Shown here: positions 27,632 through 39,139 of the stretch, one piece after another
Layout: every line of letters starts with the position of its first letter
How positions within the stretch are numbered: the stretch's first letter is position 1
NCBI RefSeq assembly: GCF_021216675.1
Contig: NZ_CP086120.1
Coordinates: 1,904,501 to 1,968,500 of the forward strand
Length of the DNA stretch: 64,000 nt
Direction: 5' to 3'
From: Streptomyces gobiensis
GTDB lineage: Bacteria > Actinomycetota > Actinomycetes > Streptomycetales > Streptomycetaceae
Notes under the pieces: generated by a model
Database searches by the model: none
Seen by the model: only the letters and a program-made list of their open reading frames with translations
What the model was told of the DNA's origin: nothing
Translations under genes and position numbers: made by a program

Positions 27632-29398
27632 ATGGGGCGAATGGCACTCGCGGGCGGTCCTCCCGCACCCCGGGTCTTGCGGGACTACGCCTTTCTCGGC
27701 GACGGAGAGCGTGGTGCGCTCCTCGGGCCGCACGGCGATCTGGTGTGGCTGTGCGTACCGCGCTGGGACAGCGACGCGGTGATCTCCCCGCTGATCGGCG
27801 GCGCCGGGGAGTATCACCTCAGCCCGGCGGACCCCTGGCACATCTGGGGCGGCCACTACGAGGACGGCACCCTGATCCGCGTCACCCGCTGGATCACCAT
27901 GGATTCCGTGACCGAGTGCCGCGACGCGCTGGCGATGCCGGCCGATCCCGACCGCGCTGTGCTGCTGCGCCGGGTCCGAGCGGTGAGCGGCACCGCCCAT
28001 CTGCGGCTCCTGCTCGATGTCCGCCCGCGGTTCGGCCACGACGCCATGGTGGACCTGCGGTGGCAGGGCACCTGCTGGTCGGCACGGGGCGGCGGACTGC
28101 ATCTGCGCTTCACCGCCGCGGGGGCGCGCCCGGCGCCCGGCGGCGGGCTGCGGGGCACGCTCACCGTTCCGGAGGGCGAGGAACGCGACATCGTGCTGGA
28201 GATCGGGACGCGGGAAGGCACCGATGCCCTGGACGCGGACCGGCTGTGGCGGTCCACCGAGGCCGAGTGGCGGCGATCCGTGCCGGACTGCTCGTCGCTG
28301 GCCGCCCCGCGCGACACCCGGCACGCCTACGCCGTACTGCGCGGACTCACCAGCACGGCCGGTGGCATGGCGGCAGCCGCCACGACCTCGCTGCCCGAAC
28401 GCGCCAACGTCAACCGGAACTATGACTACCGGTTCGCCTGGATCCGCGACCAGTGCTATGCCGGTCTGGCGGTGGCCGCGCACGGCCCCCACCCGCTGCT
28501 CGACCAGGCCGTGCGCTTCATCACCGAGCGTGTCCTCGAGGACGGCCCGAAGCTTCGTCCGGCCTACACCGTCACCGGCGACAGGGTGGCGCCGGAGCGT
28601 CCGCTGTCCTTCCTTGCCGGTTTCCCGGGCGGCAGCAACCGGGTGGGCAACCGCGCCGCGCAGCAGTTCCAGCTCGACACCTTCGGTGAGGTTCTCCAGC
28701 TGTACGCGGCCGCCGCCCGGCACGACCGGCTGGACACCGACGCCCGGCGCGCCGCCGATGTCACCGTGGAAGCCGTGGCGGGGAACTGGACCAGACGGGA
28801 CGCCGGGCTGTGGGAGCTGGACGAACGCTGGTGGGCGCACTCCCGGCTGAGCGTGGTGACCGGCCTGCGCCAACTGGCCGACGCACTGCCCGGGTCGGCC
28901 GCACGGCGGTGGACCGAGCTCGCCGACCGCATCCTGAGCGAGACCGCACGCCGCTGCCTGCACCCCAACGGCCACTGGTGCCGCGCCGAGGACGACGAGG
29001 GTCTGGACGCCGGTCTGCTGCTGCCCCTGGCCCGTGGCTGTGTACCGGCCAACGATCCGAGCGCGCTGCGCACCCGTGCCATCGTCGCCGACCAGCTGTC
29101 CCGGGAGGGCTACCTCTACCGCTTCCGCCACGGGGAGCAGCCCTTCCACGAGGCCGAGAGCGCCTTCGTGCTGTGCGGGTTCATGATGACCCTGGCCGCC
29201 CAGCGGCAAGGGGACGAGATCGGCGCCTTCCGGTGGTTCGAACGCACACGGTCAGCCTGCGGGCCACCAGGCCTGTTCGCGGAGGAGTTCGACATCAGCC
29301 AGCGCCAACTGCGTGGCAATCTCCCGCAGGCCTTCGTCCACGCGCTGCTGCTGGAGTGCTCGGTGCGCCTCAGCGACAGCGGGGCTTCTCAGTTCTGA
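27632..29398 (+). CDS. Glycoside hydrolase family 15 protein (glucoamylase/trehalase-like)
   Basis: 588 residues. The N-terminal beta-sandwich starts at PRVLRDYAFLGDGERGALLG with LVWLCVPRWDS and the family's ISPLIGG. The (alpha/alpha)6 barrel follows, with RNYDYRFAWIRDQCY (the acid-residue region is usually RNYDYRYCWIRDA), DEGLDAGLLLPLARG and AESAFVLCGFMM. No signal peptide is seen, so it acts in the cytoplasm, probably on glucosides such as trehalose or maltodextrin. The ATG at 27632 is chosen with GGGAG upstream; an ATG three codons later is possible. It follows the PHP gene closely and converges with the pyruvate-oxidase-like gene. The stop lies in a tandem repeat. Confidence 0.85.
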   Translation: MGRMALAGGPPAPRVLRDYAFLGDGERGALLGPHGDLVWLCVPRWDSDAVISPLIGGAGEYHLSPADPWHIWGGHYEDGTLIRVTRWITMDSVTECRDALAMPADPDRAVLLRRVRAVSGTAHLRLLLDVRPRFGHDAMVDLRWQGTCWSARGGGLHLRFTAAGARPAPGGGLRGTLTVPEGEERDIVLEIGTREGTDALDADRLWRSTEAEWRRSVPDCSSLAAPRDTRHAYAVLRGLTSTAGGMAAAATTSLPERANVNRNYDYRFAWIRDQCYAGLAVAAHGPHPLLDQAVRFITERVLEDGPKLRPAYTVTGDRVAPERPLSFLAGFPGGSNRVGNRAAQQFQLDTFGEVLQLYAAAARHDRLDTDARRAADVTVEAVAGNWTRRDAGLWELDERWWAHSRLSVVTGLRQLADALPGSAARRWTELADRILSETARRCLHPNGHWCRAEDDEGLDAGLLLPLARGCVPANDPSALRTRAIVADQLSREGYLYRFRHGEQPFHEAESAFVLCGFMMTLAAQRQGDEIGAFRWFERTRSACGPPGLFAEEFDISQRQLRGNLPQAFVHALLLECSVRLSDSGASQF

Positions 29399-29440
29399 GT
29401 CTCAGTAGTTCTGAGTCTCAGTGGAGTTCTGAGTCACAGT
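29391..29440. repeat. 16-bp tandem repeat over the GH15 stop
   Basis: AGTTCTGAGTCTCAGT is repeated exactly at 29391-29406 and 29407-29422, and with one change at 29425-29440. The first unit contains the last codon and stop of the glycosidase gene; the others repeat that context. Confidence 0.85.
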
Positions 29441-29448
29441 GGACCTGC

Positions 29449-31257
29449 TCACCCGTGCTCATGGCGACGGCCCGGCAGATGCTCGGCGAACTCGGTGAGT
29501 TTCTGGCGCACCCCGCGTGCGGCGATACCGGCCCGCTCCGGATCGTGCACCGCCGCCTTGGCCGCCTTCTTGCCCTGCTCCAGCATGATGTGCGGCGGGA
29601 TGGGGGCGATCCCCGGGTCGACCTTGAACTCCAGGACGACCGGCCGGTCGCAGGCCAGCGCATCGTCCCAGGCCGCACCGACCTTGTTGGGTGCCTCGCA
29701 GCGGAAGCCCGCCAGCCCGAGCAGCTCGGCGAACTGGGCGTAGGGAACATCGGGGATGTCCTGGGAGCCCGGGTACTTGGGGTCGCCGCCCATGGCGCGC
29801 TGTTCCCAGGTGACCTGGTTGAGGTCCTGATTGTTCAACACACAGAAGACCAGCGGCGATGACCCGGCCATGCGGTCCATATACCGCTTGACGGTGATCA
29901 TCTCGTTCATGCCGTTCATCTGGAACGCACCATCGCCGATGAAGGCGATCACCGGGCGGTCGGGATAGGCGAACCGGGCGGCGATCGCGTAGGGCACCGC
30001 CGGGCCCATGGTGGCCAGCGTCCCGGACAGCGAAGCCCGCATGCCCTCGCGGAGCTTGAGGTGGCGGGCCCACCAGTTGGTGCCGGAGCCGGAGTCGGCG
30101 GTGACGATGGCGTTGTCGGGCAGCCGCGGGGTGAGTTCGCTCGCCACCGCCTGAGGATTGATCAGCCCGCCGAAGTGCTGCTCGGAGCGCCGCTCGCAGA
30201 TCCGGTTCCACTCCCGGACGTCCTTCTCGATCTGCTCGCGCCACTTACGGTCCTCCTTGCGGCGCAGCAGCGGGATAAGGGCGCGCAGGGTCTCCTTGGC
30301 GTCGCCGACGAGATGGGCCTCCATCGGATAGCGGACGCCGATCATCCGGCCGTCGATGTCGATCTCCACGCCGCGGGCCTGGCCCTCGTCCGGCAGCCAC
30401 TCGGAGTACGGGAAGCTGGTGCCGATCATAAAGAGGGTGTCGCAGTTTTGGATCATCTGGTCGCTGGCCTTGCTACCCAGCAGGCCGATCGGCCCGGTGA
30501 CCCAGGGCAGATCGTCCGGCAGCACTTCCCGGCCCAGCAGGGCCTTGGCCACCCCCGCGCCCAGCAGCTCGGCGACCTCCACGACCTCACCCTCGGCATC
30601 GGCGGCGCCCTGGCCGATCAGCATGGCGACCCGCTCGCCCTCGTTGAGAACCGCGGCCGCCCGGCGCAGCTCTGCTTCGTCCGGCAGCATGCGGGGGCGG
30701 CTCCAGCCGACGCTGGAGTACACCGAGCCGTGGGTCTTGGGCGGCGAAGGCTGGGCGTCCTCCTCCTGAATGTCCTCCGGGATGATGATCACGGAGGGAC
30801 CACGCATGGTCAGCGCCGTCTTGAAAGCGCGGTCGATGACATGGCGGGCCTGTCCGGGGTGCACCACCATCTGGCAGAACTCCGAGACATCGGCGAACAG
30901 CTGCTCCAGAGCCACCTCCTGCTGATAGCCGGAGCCCAGGCACAGCCGCTTCTGCTGCCCGACGACGGCGACCACCGGCTGGCGGTCGAGCTTCGCGTCA
31001 TACAGGCCGTTGAGCAGGTGAATCGCGCCCGGTCCCGAGGTGGCCGTGCAACAGCCGACCTCCCCGGTGAACTTGGCGTGCCCACAAGCCATGAACGCGG
31101 CTGTCTCCTCGTGCCTGGCCTGGATGAATTCGGGGTCTCCTGCCGCCCGGTCGAACGCCCCGAGCATGCCGTTGATCCCGTCTCCCGGATATCCGTAGAC
31201 ACGGTGTACCCCCCACTCGCGAAGGCGTTCGAGTACATAGTCGGCGACCTGGGTCAT
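29449..31257 (-). CDS. Thiamin-diphosphate enzyme, pyruvate oxidase/PoxB-like
   Basis: 602 residues with the three-domain ThDP fold. The N-terminal domain has the catalytic glutamate in ARHEETAAFMACGHAKFTGE and the GPGAIHLLNGLYDAKLD segment. The middle domain binds nucleotide (LIGQGAADAEGEV), and the C-terminal ThDP/Mg domain has IAFIGDGAFQMNGMNEM and VLNNQDLNQVTWEQRA. Such enzymes decarboxylate pyruvate to acetate with a quinone or oxygen acceptor. No C-terminal membrane-binding amphipathic helix as in E. coli PoxB is obvious, so the acceptor is uncertain. The ATG at 31257 has AGGAGATGTGCC upstream. It is monocistronic and convergent with the GH15 gene. Confidence 0.88.
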   Translation of the reverse strand: MTQVADYVLERLREWGVHRVYGYPGDGINGMLGAFDRAAGDPEFIQARHEETAAFMACGHAKFTGEVGCCTATSGPGAIHLLNGLYDAKLDRQPVVAVVGQQKRLCLGSGYQQEVALEQLFADVSEFCQMVVHPGQARHVIDRAFKTALTMRGPSVIIIPEDIQEEDAQPSPPKTHGSVYSSVGWSRPRMLPDEAELRRAAAVLNEGERVAMLIGQGAADAEGEVVEVAELLGAGVAKALLGREVLPDDLPWVTGPIGLLGSKASDQMIQNCDTLFMIGTSFPYSEWLPDEGQARGVEIDIDGRMIGVRYPMEAHLVGDAKETLRALIPLLRRKEDRKWREQIEKDVREWNRICERRSEQHFGGLINPQAVASELTPRLPDNAIVTADSGSGTNWWARHLKLREGMRASLSGTLATMGPAVPYAIAARFAYPDRPVIAFIGDGAFQMNGMNEMITVKRYMDRMAGSSPLVFCVLNNQDLNQVTWEQRAMGGDPKYPGSQDIPDVPYAQFAELLGLAGFRCEAPNKVGAAWDDALACDRPVVLEFKVDPGIAPIPPHIMLEQGKKAAKAAVHDPERAGIAARGVRQKLTEFAEHLPGRRHEHG

Positions 31258-31403
31258 GGCACATCTCCTGGGTGAGGGGGCCGCTACCGGATCCCTGGGT
31301 TGCCCGCTTGACCGCCGTTAAACCAGTACGGCCCTTACGGCCCCTACAACGCCTACGGTCCCTTCCGCACGTGGATCTCAAGGGCTGCCTCAACCCTGCC
31401 GCC

Positions 31404-32558
31404 TCAGCGGAGCCGGTACCGCTCGACCCGCTCCGGGACGAGCGTCAGCCCGTGGCCGGGCCGTGTGCGGTCCGGCCGCAGCAGGCCGCCCGGCTCGGGG
31501 GCGAGGACGCCATCGAAGAGCATGGGCTCGACACGCACGTGATCATGGAAGTACTCCACATGGCGCAGATGCCAGACGGCAGCGCAGGCGTGGGCGCTGA
31601 TCTGCGGGGCACAGTGGGCCGACAGGTCGATGCCGCGGGCGTCGCAGAGGGCGGCGACGCGCAGGAAGCCGGAGATACCGCCGCAGCGTGTGACGTCCGC
31701 CTGGAGACAGTCCACCGCACCGGCGCTCAGCATGCGGTGGAAGTAGGGCAGATCGAAGCCGTACTCGCCCGCCGCGATATCCAGACCGGCCGGTCCACGG
31801 TCGCGCAGCAGCCGCAGCCCTTCCAGATCGTCGGAGCTGACCGGCTCCTCCAGCCAGGTCACGCCATGTTCACGCAGGTCCTCCGCCCAGGCCAGCGCCT
31901 GTTTGCGGCGGTAGGCGCCATTGGCGTCCACATACAGCTCCGTGCCGTCCCCGATCGCGGTGCGGGCCGCACGCAGCCGTCCGGGGTCAGCCGCCGGCTC
32001 GCGGCCGATCTTGATCTTCACCCGGGGAATGCCCCGCGTCACCCAGTCGGTGAGCTGGTCGGCGACCTCCCGCTCGCCGTAGGAGGTGAAGCCGCCGCTG
32101 CCGTAGACCGGGACCGTATCGCGCAGCCCGCCGACCACCGTGACCAGGGGAAGCCCGAGCAGCCGGGCCTTCAGATCCCACAGGGCCACATCCACGGCGG
32201 AGACCGCCATCGCCGCCACACCCGGTACGCCGATGTTGCGGCAGGCCTTCAGCATCGCCGCCCAGGCGCGTCCCGGCTGGAGGGCGTCCGTGCCGGTGAC
32301 GGCCGAGGCGAGTTCCGTACCGATAATGTCGGCGGCGGCCTGGTGACCATAGGTCCAGCCGATCCCGGTATGCCCGGCGGCCCGGACCTCGGCAAGCACG
32401 ACTGTTGTGCCGTCCCAGGCCAGGGTGCCGTCGGACTCCGGCCGGTCGGTGGGAATCCGCCAGGCACGCGCCCGCACCTCCGCGACCGGCGTTTCGGCCC
32501 GGTCTGACTGATTGTTCCGGCTGTGCAGCGGGGGCTGCGTGTGCTGCGTGTGCTGCAT
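31404..32558 (-). CDS. Enolase-superfamily (mandelate racemase/muconate lactonizing) enzyme
   Basis: 384 residues. After a poorly conserved start (MQHTQHTQPPLHSRNNQSDR) comes the capping domain, then the barrel: KxK catalytic motif VKIKIG, metal ligands in ELYVDANGAY, WLEEPVSSDD and AAGEYGFD, and the general base in DLSAHCAPQISAHA. This is the mandelate racemase subgroup pattern, whose members dehydrate or epimerise sugar acids. The substrate cannot be named from sequence. The ATG at 32558 is taken with GAAGGG upstream. It is divergent from the FAD/Fe-S gene, which may share its substrate pathway. Confidence 0.87.
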   Translation of the reverse strand: MQHTQHTQPPLHSRNNQSDRAETPVAEVRARAWRIPTDRPESDGTLAWDGTTVVLAEVRAAGHTGIGWTYGHQAAADIIGTELASAVTGTDALQPGRAWAAMLKACRNIGVPGVAAMAVSAVDVALWDLKARLLGLPLVTVVGGLRDTVPVYGSGGFTSYGEREVADQLTDWVTRGIPRVKIKIGREPAADPGRLRAARTAIGDGTELYVDANGAYRRKQALAWAEDLREHGVTWLEEPVSSDDLEGLRLLRDRGPAGLDIAAGEYGFDLPYFHRMLSAGAVDCLQADVTRCGGISGFLRVAALCDARGIDLSAHCAPQISAHACAAVWHLRHVEYFHDHVRVEPMLFDGVLAPEPGGLLRPDRTRPGHGLTLVPERVERYRLR

Positions 32559-32665
32559 AGTGCGCCCTTCGGGACGGGCGGGGGGACGGGCGTGTCGACC
32601 GCATGGCGCGGGGTACCCGTCGCGCGGCCAGCCGAAAAGTCCGGCCGCCGTCATCAGGGGTTTGT

Positions 32666-35600
32666 ATGGCACACAAGGCGCGCAGCGTCACCGTTCCCGC
32701 CCGGACCGATACCCGGTTTCCGGGCGGGATGGCCGCTACCGAGAAGATCAATGTCAAGGGCCTGCAGGAGCGTCTGAGACGGCATGTCGAGGGTGAGGTG
32801 CGCTTCGACGATGGTTCGCGGGCGCTCTACGCGACCGACGCCTCCAACTTCCGGCAGGAACCCATCGGTGTCGTCATCCCCCGCACCATGGCTGATGTGA
32901 CGGCCACCGTCGCGGCCTGCCACGCCTACGGCGCGCCGGTCCTCTCGCGGGGCTGCGGCACCAGCCTGTCCGGCGAGACGGTCAACTTCGCCGTGGTCAT
33001 GGACTTCTCCAAGCACCTCACCGCGGTCGAAGGGATCGACGCCCGTAAGCGCCTGGCCCACTGCGAGCCGGGCGCGGTGTGCGACGACCTCAAGCGCGCC
33101 GCCGCGGAGCACGGGCTGACCTGGGGGCCGGACCCGTCGACGCACGCGTACTGCACGGTCGGCGGCATGCTGGGGAACAACTCCTGCGGCGCCCACTCCG
33201 TCATGTCCCAGTTCCGCGGCGGCGGCCCGCGTACCTCGGACAATGTCGAGGAGATGGAGGTCCTCACCTACGACGGCCTGCGGCTGACCGTCGGACCCAC
33301 CAGCGAGCGGGAACTGGCCAGGATCATTGACGCGGGCGGGCGCCGCGCGGAGATCTACCGGGGCCTGCGCGATCTGCGCAACACCTACGCGGACGTCATC
33401 CGCGAACGTATGCCGGACATCCCACGCCGGGTGTCCGGCTACAACCTCGACGAACTGCTGCCCGAAAACGGCTTCAATGTCGCCCGCGCCCTGGTCGGCA
33501 CCGAAGGCACCTGCGTCACCGTCCTCAACGCCACCCTGCGCCTCATGCCTCAGTCGGCGCACATCACCACCCTCGTACTGGGCTACGACGACATCTTCAC
33601 GGCAGCCGACCGGACCGCGGCCGTGATGGACCATGAGCCGCTGGCCTGCGAAGCCATGGACGAGGTGCTGGTCAACAACCTCCGCCGGGAGAGCTCGCCG
33701 ATGGCGGAGCTCGAACTGCTGCCGCCGGCCGCTGCCTGGCTGCTGATCGAGGTCGACGGCGACAGCCCGGCGGAGGCCGAGGCCCGTGCGGAACGGCTGC
33801 TGACGGACCGGCGGATCACCGACCGGCTCCGCGACGTCCGGCGGTACGCCGACCCGGCCGAGGCCGAGCGAGTCTGGCGGATCCGCGAGGGCGGCCTCGG
33901 CGCCACCGCGTTCCCGCCGGACGGCCCCGACCACTGGCCGGGCTGGGAGGATTCCGCCGTACCGCCCGCGCGCGTCGGCGACTATCTGCGCGACCTCAAG
34001 GAGCTGTACGCCAGACACGGCCTTGAGGGAGCGGTGTACGGCCACTTCGGGCAGGGCTGTGTGCACTCCCGGATCTCCTTCGACCTCTATACGGCCGACG
34101 GGATCGCCACCTACCGCCGCTTCCTTGAGCAGGCCGCCGATCTGGCCACCTCCTACGGAGGCTCGCTGAGCGGCGAACACGGCGACGGCCAGCAGCGCGC
34201 CGAACTTCTGCCCCGCATGTACGGGGAGGAACTGGTGGCGGCCTTCCGTGAGTTCAAGCGGATCTGGGACCCGCTGTGGAAGATGAACCCCGGCAAGGTC
34301 GTCGACGCGTACCGGCTGGATGAGCACCTGCGGCTCGGCACCGACTACCACCCGTCCCAGCCGGATACGTACTTCTCCTACCCCGAGGACAACGGCAGCC
34401 TCGCGCACGCCGCGCTGCGCTGCGTCGGCGTCGGAAAGTGCCGGGAACCGCACGGCGAGGGCACCATGTGCCCCAGCTTCCAGGTGCTGCACGAGGAGAA
34501 GCACACCACGCGCGGGCGGGCCCGGCTGTTCTCCGAAATGCTGGAGGGCGACATCAGCCAGGGCGGCTGGCGCGACGAGGACCTGCACGATGCCCTCGAC
34601 CTGTGCCTGTCCTGCAAGGGCTGCACCCACGAGTGCCCGGTCGCTGTCGACATCCCCACCCTGAAGGCGGAGTTCCTGGCCCACTACTACGCCGGACGGC
34701 TCCGCCCGCGCGCCGCGTACGCCATGGGCTGGATCATGTACGCCGCCCGGCTCGCCTCCCTGGCCCCTTCCGTCGCCAACTTCGCCACGCAGACGCCGCT
34801 GCTGTCCCACGCCGTCAAACTCACCGGCGGGGTGGCGATGAAACGGCGCGTACCGGCCTTCGCCGCCACCCCTTTCCACCGCTGGTTCGCCGGCCACCGA
34901 CCGGCCAACCCCGGCGGCAAGCCGGTGCTGCTGTGGCCGGACACCTTCAATAACTACTTCAAGCCCGAAACGGCCATCGCCGCCGTGCGGGTGCTCGAAG
35001 ACGCCGGCTTCCGGGTGACTCTTCCCCGCTCCTCCCGGGTCTGCTGCGGCCGCCCGCTGTACGACTATGGCTTCCTCGGCATGGCTGAACGCTTTCTGCG
35101 CCACACGCTGGACGTCCTGCGCCCAGCCCTGCGGCAGGGCGTTCCGGTGGTGGGCATCGAGCCGAGCTGTCTGGCCGTCTTCCGCGACGAACTGCCCAAA
35201 CTCATGCCGCACGACGCCGACGCCCGCCGCCTGACCGCTCTCGCCGTCCAGTTCAGTGAGCTGCTGGACCGTGACGCCCCCGACTGGCGCCCGCCCCGCC
35301 TGGACTCCACGGCCCTCGTGCACGGCCACTGCCACCACAAGAACAGCCCAGGCGGCATTGAGGCCGAGCTACGGCTGCTGGACCGCGCCGGGCTGGATTA
35401 CGCACTCCCCGACACCGGCTGCTGCGGCATGGCCGGCGCGTTCGGCTTCGAACACGGTGAGCGCTACGACGTGTCCGTCGCCGCCGGAGAACGCGTCCTG
35501 CTGCCCGCCGTCCGCGACGCCCCCGACACCACCCTCCTGATCGCCAACGGCTTCAGCTGCAAGGAGCAGATCAGCCAGCAGACGGAACGCCGGGCACTCC

Positions 35601-35788
35601 ACATCGCGGAAGCCCTGGCCCTGGCACTCGACGGCCCCGCGTCATCCGGACCCACCTCGCTCGGCCCCCGCCCCGAACGCCTCATCCCCGATATGACGGC
35701 TTCCCCTTGGCGGGGAGCGGGCGCGGCCCTCACCGCCACAGCGGCGCTCACCCTGGCCACGGCCGCCCGCCGCGCCCGAAGGGGGTGA
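32666..35788 (+). CDS. FAD-linked oxidase fused to Fe-S/CCG domains
   Basis: About 1040 residues. An N-terminal FAD-binding domain (about 60-240, with GVVIPRTMADVTA, SRGCGTSLSGETVN and GGMLGNNSCGAHSV) is followed by an FAD-oxidase C-terminal domain (about 260-560, GEHGDGQQRAELLPRMY). Next are two iron-sulfur segments (CVGVGKCREP with MCPSF, then CLSCKGCTHECP) and a CCG-type domain (SSRVCCGRPLYDYG and DTGCCGMAGAFGFE). This whole architecture, near 1000 residues, matches GlcD-GlcF-like D-2-hydroxyacid dehydrogenases such as YdiJ. It likely passes electrons from a 2-hydroxyacid to a quinone or other carrier. The start at 32666 has AGGGGTTTGT before it; 32729 is an alternative. Confidence 0.9.
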   Translation: MAHKARSVTVPARTDTRFPGGMAATEKINVKGLQERLRRHVEGEVRFDDGSRALYATDASNFRQEPIGVVIPRTMADVTATVAACHAYGAPVLSRGCGTSLSGETVNFAVVMDFSKHLTAVEGIDARKRLAHCEPGAVCDDLKRAAAEHGLTWGPDPSTHAYCTVGGMLGNNSCGAHSVMSQFRGGGPRTSDNVEEMEVLTYDGLRLTVGPTSERELARIIDAGGRRAEIYRGLRDLRNTYADVIRERMPDIPRRVSGYNLDELLPENGFNVARALVGTEGTCVTVLNATLRLMPQSAHITTLVLGYDDIFTAADRTAAVMDHEPLACEAMDEVLVNNLRRESSPMAELELLPPAAAWLLIEVDGDSPAEAEARAERLLTDRRITDRLRDVRRYADPAEAERVWRIREGGLGATAFPPDGPDHWPGWEDSAVPPARVGDYLRDLKELYARHGLEGAVYGHFGQGCVHSRISFDLYTADGIATYRRFLEQAADLATSYGGSLSGEHGDGQQRAELLPRMYGEELVAAFREFKRIWDPLWKMNPGKVVDAYRLDEHLRLGTDYHPSQPDTYFSYPEDNGSLAHAALRCVGVGKCREPHGEGTMCPSFQVLHEEKHTTRGRARLFSEMLEGDISQGGWRDEDLHDALDLCLSCKGCTHECPVAVDIPTLKAEFLAHYYAGRLRPRAAYAMGWIMYAARLASLAPSVANFATQTPLLSHAVKLTGGVAMKRRVPAFAATPFHRWFAGHRPANPGGKPVLLWPDTFNNYFKPETAIAAVRVLEDAGFRVTLPRSSRVCCGRPLYDYGFLGMAERFLRHTLDVLRPALRQGVPVVGIEPSCLAVFRDELPKLMPHDADARRLTALAVQFSELLDRDAPDWRPPRLDSTALVHGHCHHKNSPGGIEAELRLLDRAGLDYALPDTGCCGMAGAFGFEHGERYDVSVAAGERVLLPAVRDAPDTTLLIANGFSCKEQISQQTERRALHIAEALALALDGPASSGPTSLGPRPERLIPDMTASPWRGAGAALTATAALTLATAARRARRG

Positions 35789-35815
35789 TGTACGGCCGCC
35801 CGGCTTCGGGCTCCT

Positions 35816-35864
35816 TCAACCCTGCGGACTTTTTCAGCCCTGCGGACCGCTCAGCCCTTCGGCC
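35816..35864. repeat. 14-bp near-tandem repeat over the lysoplasmalogenase stop
   Basis: Units near TCAGCCCTGCGGAC lie at 35816-35829, 35834-35847 and 35851-35864 (13 of 14 and 12 of 14 matches to the middle one). The middle unit contains the lysoplasmalogenase stop codon on the minus strand. Confidence 0.75.
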
Positions 35865-36553
35865 CGCTCCAGCCAGCCCGTTGCGATGAGGTACTGCCCC
35901 AGAATGTAGCCCGCCATGATCAGGACCTCCTGGGACGGGAACTCATGGCCCGCCGCCTGCAACCCGATCAGCAGATCCGACCCGAGGAAGGCAGCCGCTC
36001 CGGCACCGACCTTGCCACCGACGCCCAACGCTGCGGCGCCCATCGCCGTCAGCGCGAGGCTGTATCCGGCCACCGGAAGACGGAGCCGCTTCTCCAGGGT
36101 CGGGGCGAGCACGGCATTGGCCGCCGCCCAGGCGGCGAGACAGCCAACAGCGGGCCAGGGCCGCCGCCGTATCCCGCCCAGCGCGCCAAGCTTCACATAA
36201 CCGGCCGTGTAGCTGACCTGGGTGCCCAGAAAGGCGGCCATGCCCAGCAGGAACGCGGGCTCATGGTCGTCGAGGAGCAGCGCGGTGTCCCCGGCGGTGG
36301 CACAGGCAAGCCCGGTGAGGAGCGGCCTCGGTACGTCCCCGCCTCGGCGCAGTGCGTGCACGGCCAGCGCGGGCATCAGCAACGGCTTCGCCGCACGGCG
36401 CGGCCCCCGCGGGACCGTAGCCGTGGCGATGAGATCGGCCGCGGCCAGCGCTCCGTACGCGGCGAGCGCGCCACGGCCATGCCCGTCCGGCCGCACCAGC
36501 CGGGTCGCCGCCACCCTCAGCAGATTGCGCGCCCCGCGCGCGGTGATCGCCAT
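35834..36553 (-). CDS. Lysoplasmalogenase/YhhN-family membrane protein
   Basis: 239 residues with about seven or eight hydrophobic helices from residue 27 to near the end. The family's paired acidic motifs are visible as ATAGDTALLLDDHE and FLGSDLLIGL. YhhN/TMEM86 proteins hydrolyse the vinyl-ether bond of lysoplasmalogen; in organisms without plasmalogens the substrate is unclear. The ATG at 36553 begins MAITARGARNLLRV. It converges with the FAD/Fe-S gene, 45 bases away. Confidence 0.8.
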   Translation of the reverse strand: MAITARGARNLLRVAATRLVRPDGHGRGALAAYGALAAADLIATATVPRGPRRAAKPLLMPALAVHALRRGGDVPRPLLTGLACATAGDTALLLDDHEPAFLLGMAAFLGTQVSYTAGYVKLGALGGIRRRPWPAVGCLAAWAAANAVLAPTLEKRLRLPVAGYSLALTAMGAAALGVGGKVGAGAAAFLGSDLLIGLQAAGHEFPSQEVLIMAGYILGQYLIATGWLERAEGLSGPQG

Positions 36554-36645
36554 GCCCGGCAGTCTGACGACCCGGCCGTCCCAACGTCAACGAGCGGGTT
36601 CATTCACCCATTTGTGTGTACTTCACGTCAGCTGCCCGTGGGTAG

Positions 36646-38994
<2,349 letters not shown>

Positions 38995-39095
38995 GCGGCA
39001 ACCACTGGGCTTCGGGAAGGTGAGCGCGCGCCGGGCCGCTGATCCCGGCTGCGCACGATGCGCGGTTCGGCGGGGGCGACGGAGAATGGAGGGGA

Positions 39096-39120
39096 GCAGG
39101 CCGGTGGGAAGACGGCCTGC
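39096..39120 (+). terminator. Hairpin upstream of the PP2C gene
   Basis: GCAGGCCG and CGGCCTGC form a perfect 8-base stem with a 9-base loop, 20 bases before the PP2C start. It could end the geosmin synthase transcript or be a 5' UTR hairpin. Confidence 0.4.
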
Positions 39121-39139
39121 CGGAAGGCGGTGATCACTG

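Noticed and set aside
29449..31257. Acetolactate synthase
   Set aside because: Overall ThDP fold is shared, but no small subunit gene is nearby and sequence blocks look like pyruvate oxidase; precise activity left open.
32654..35338. Very long minus-strand frame over the FAD/Fe-S gene
   Set aside because: It is antisense to a gene with full domain motifs. High GC makes such frames common.
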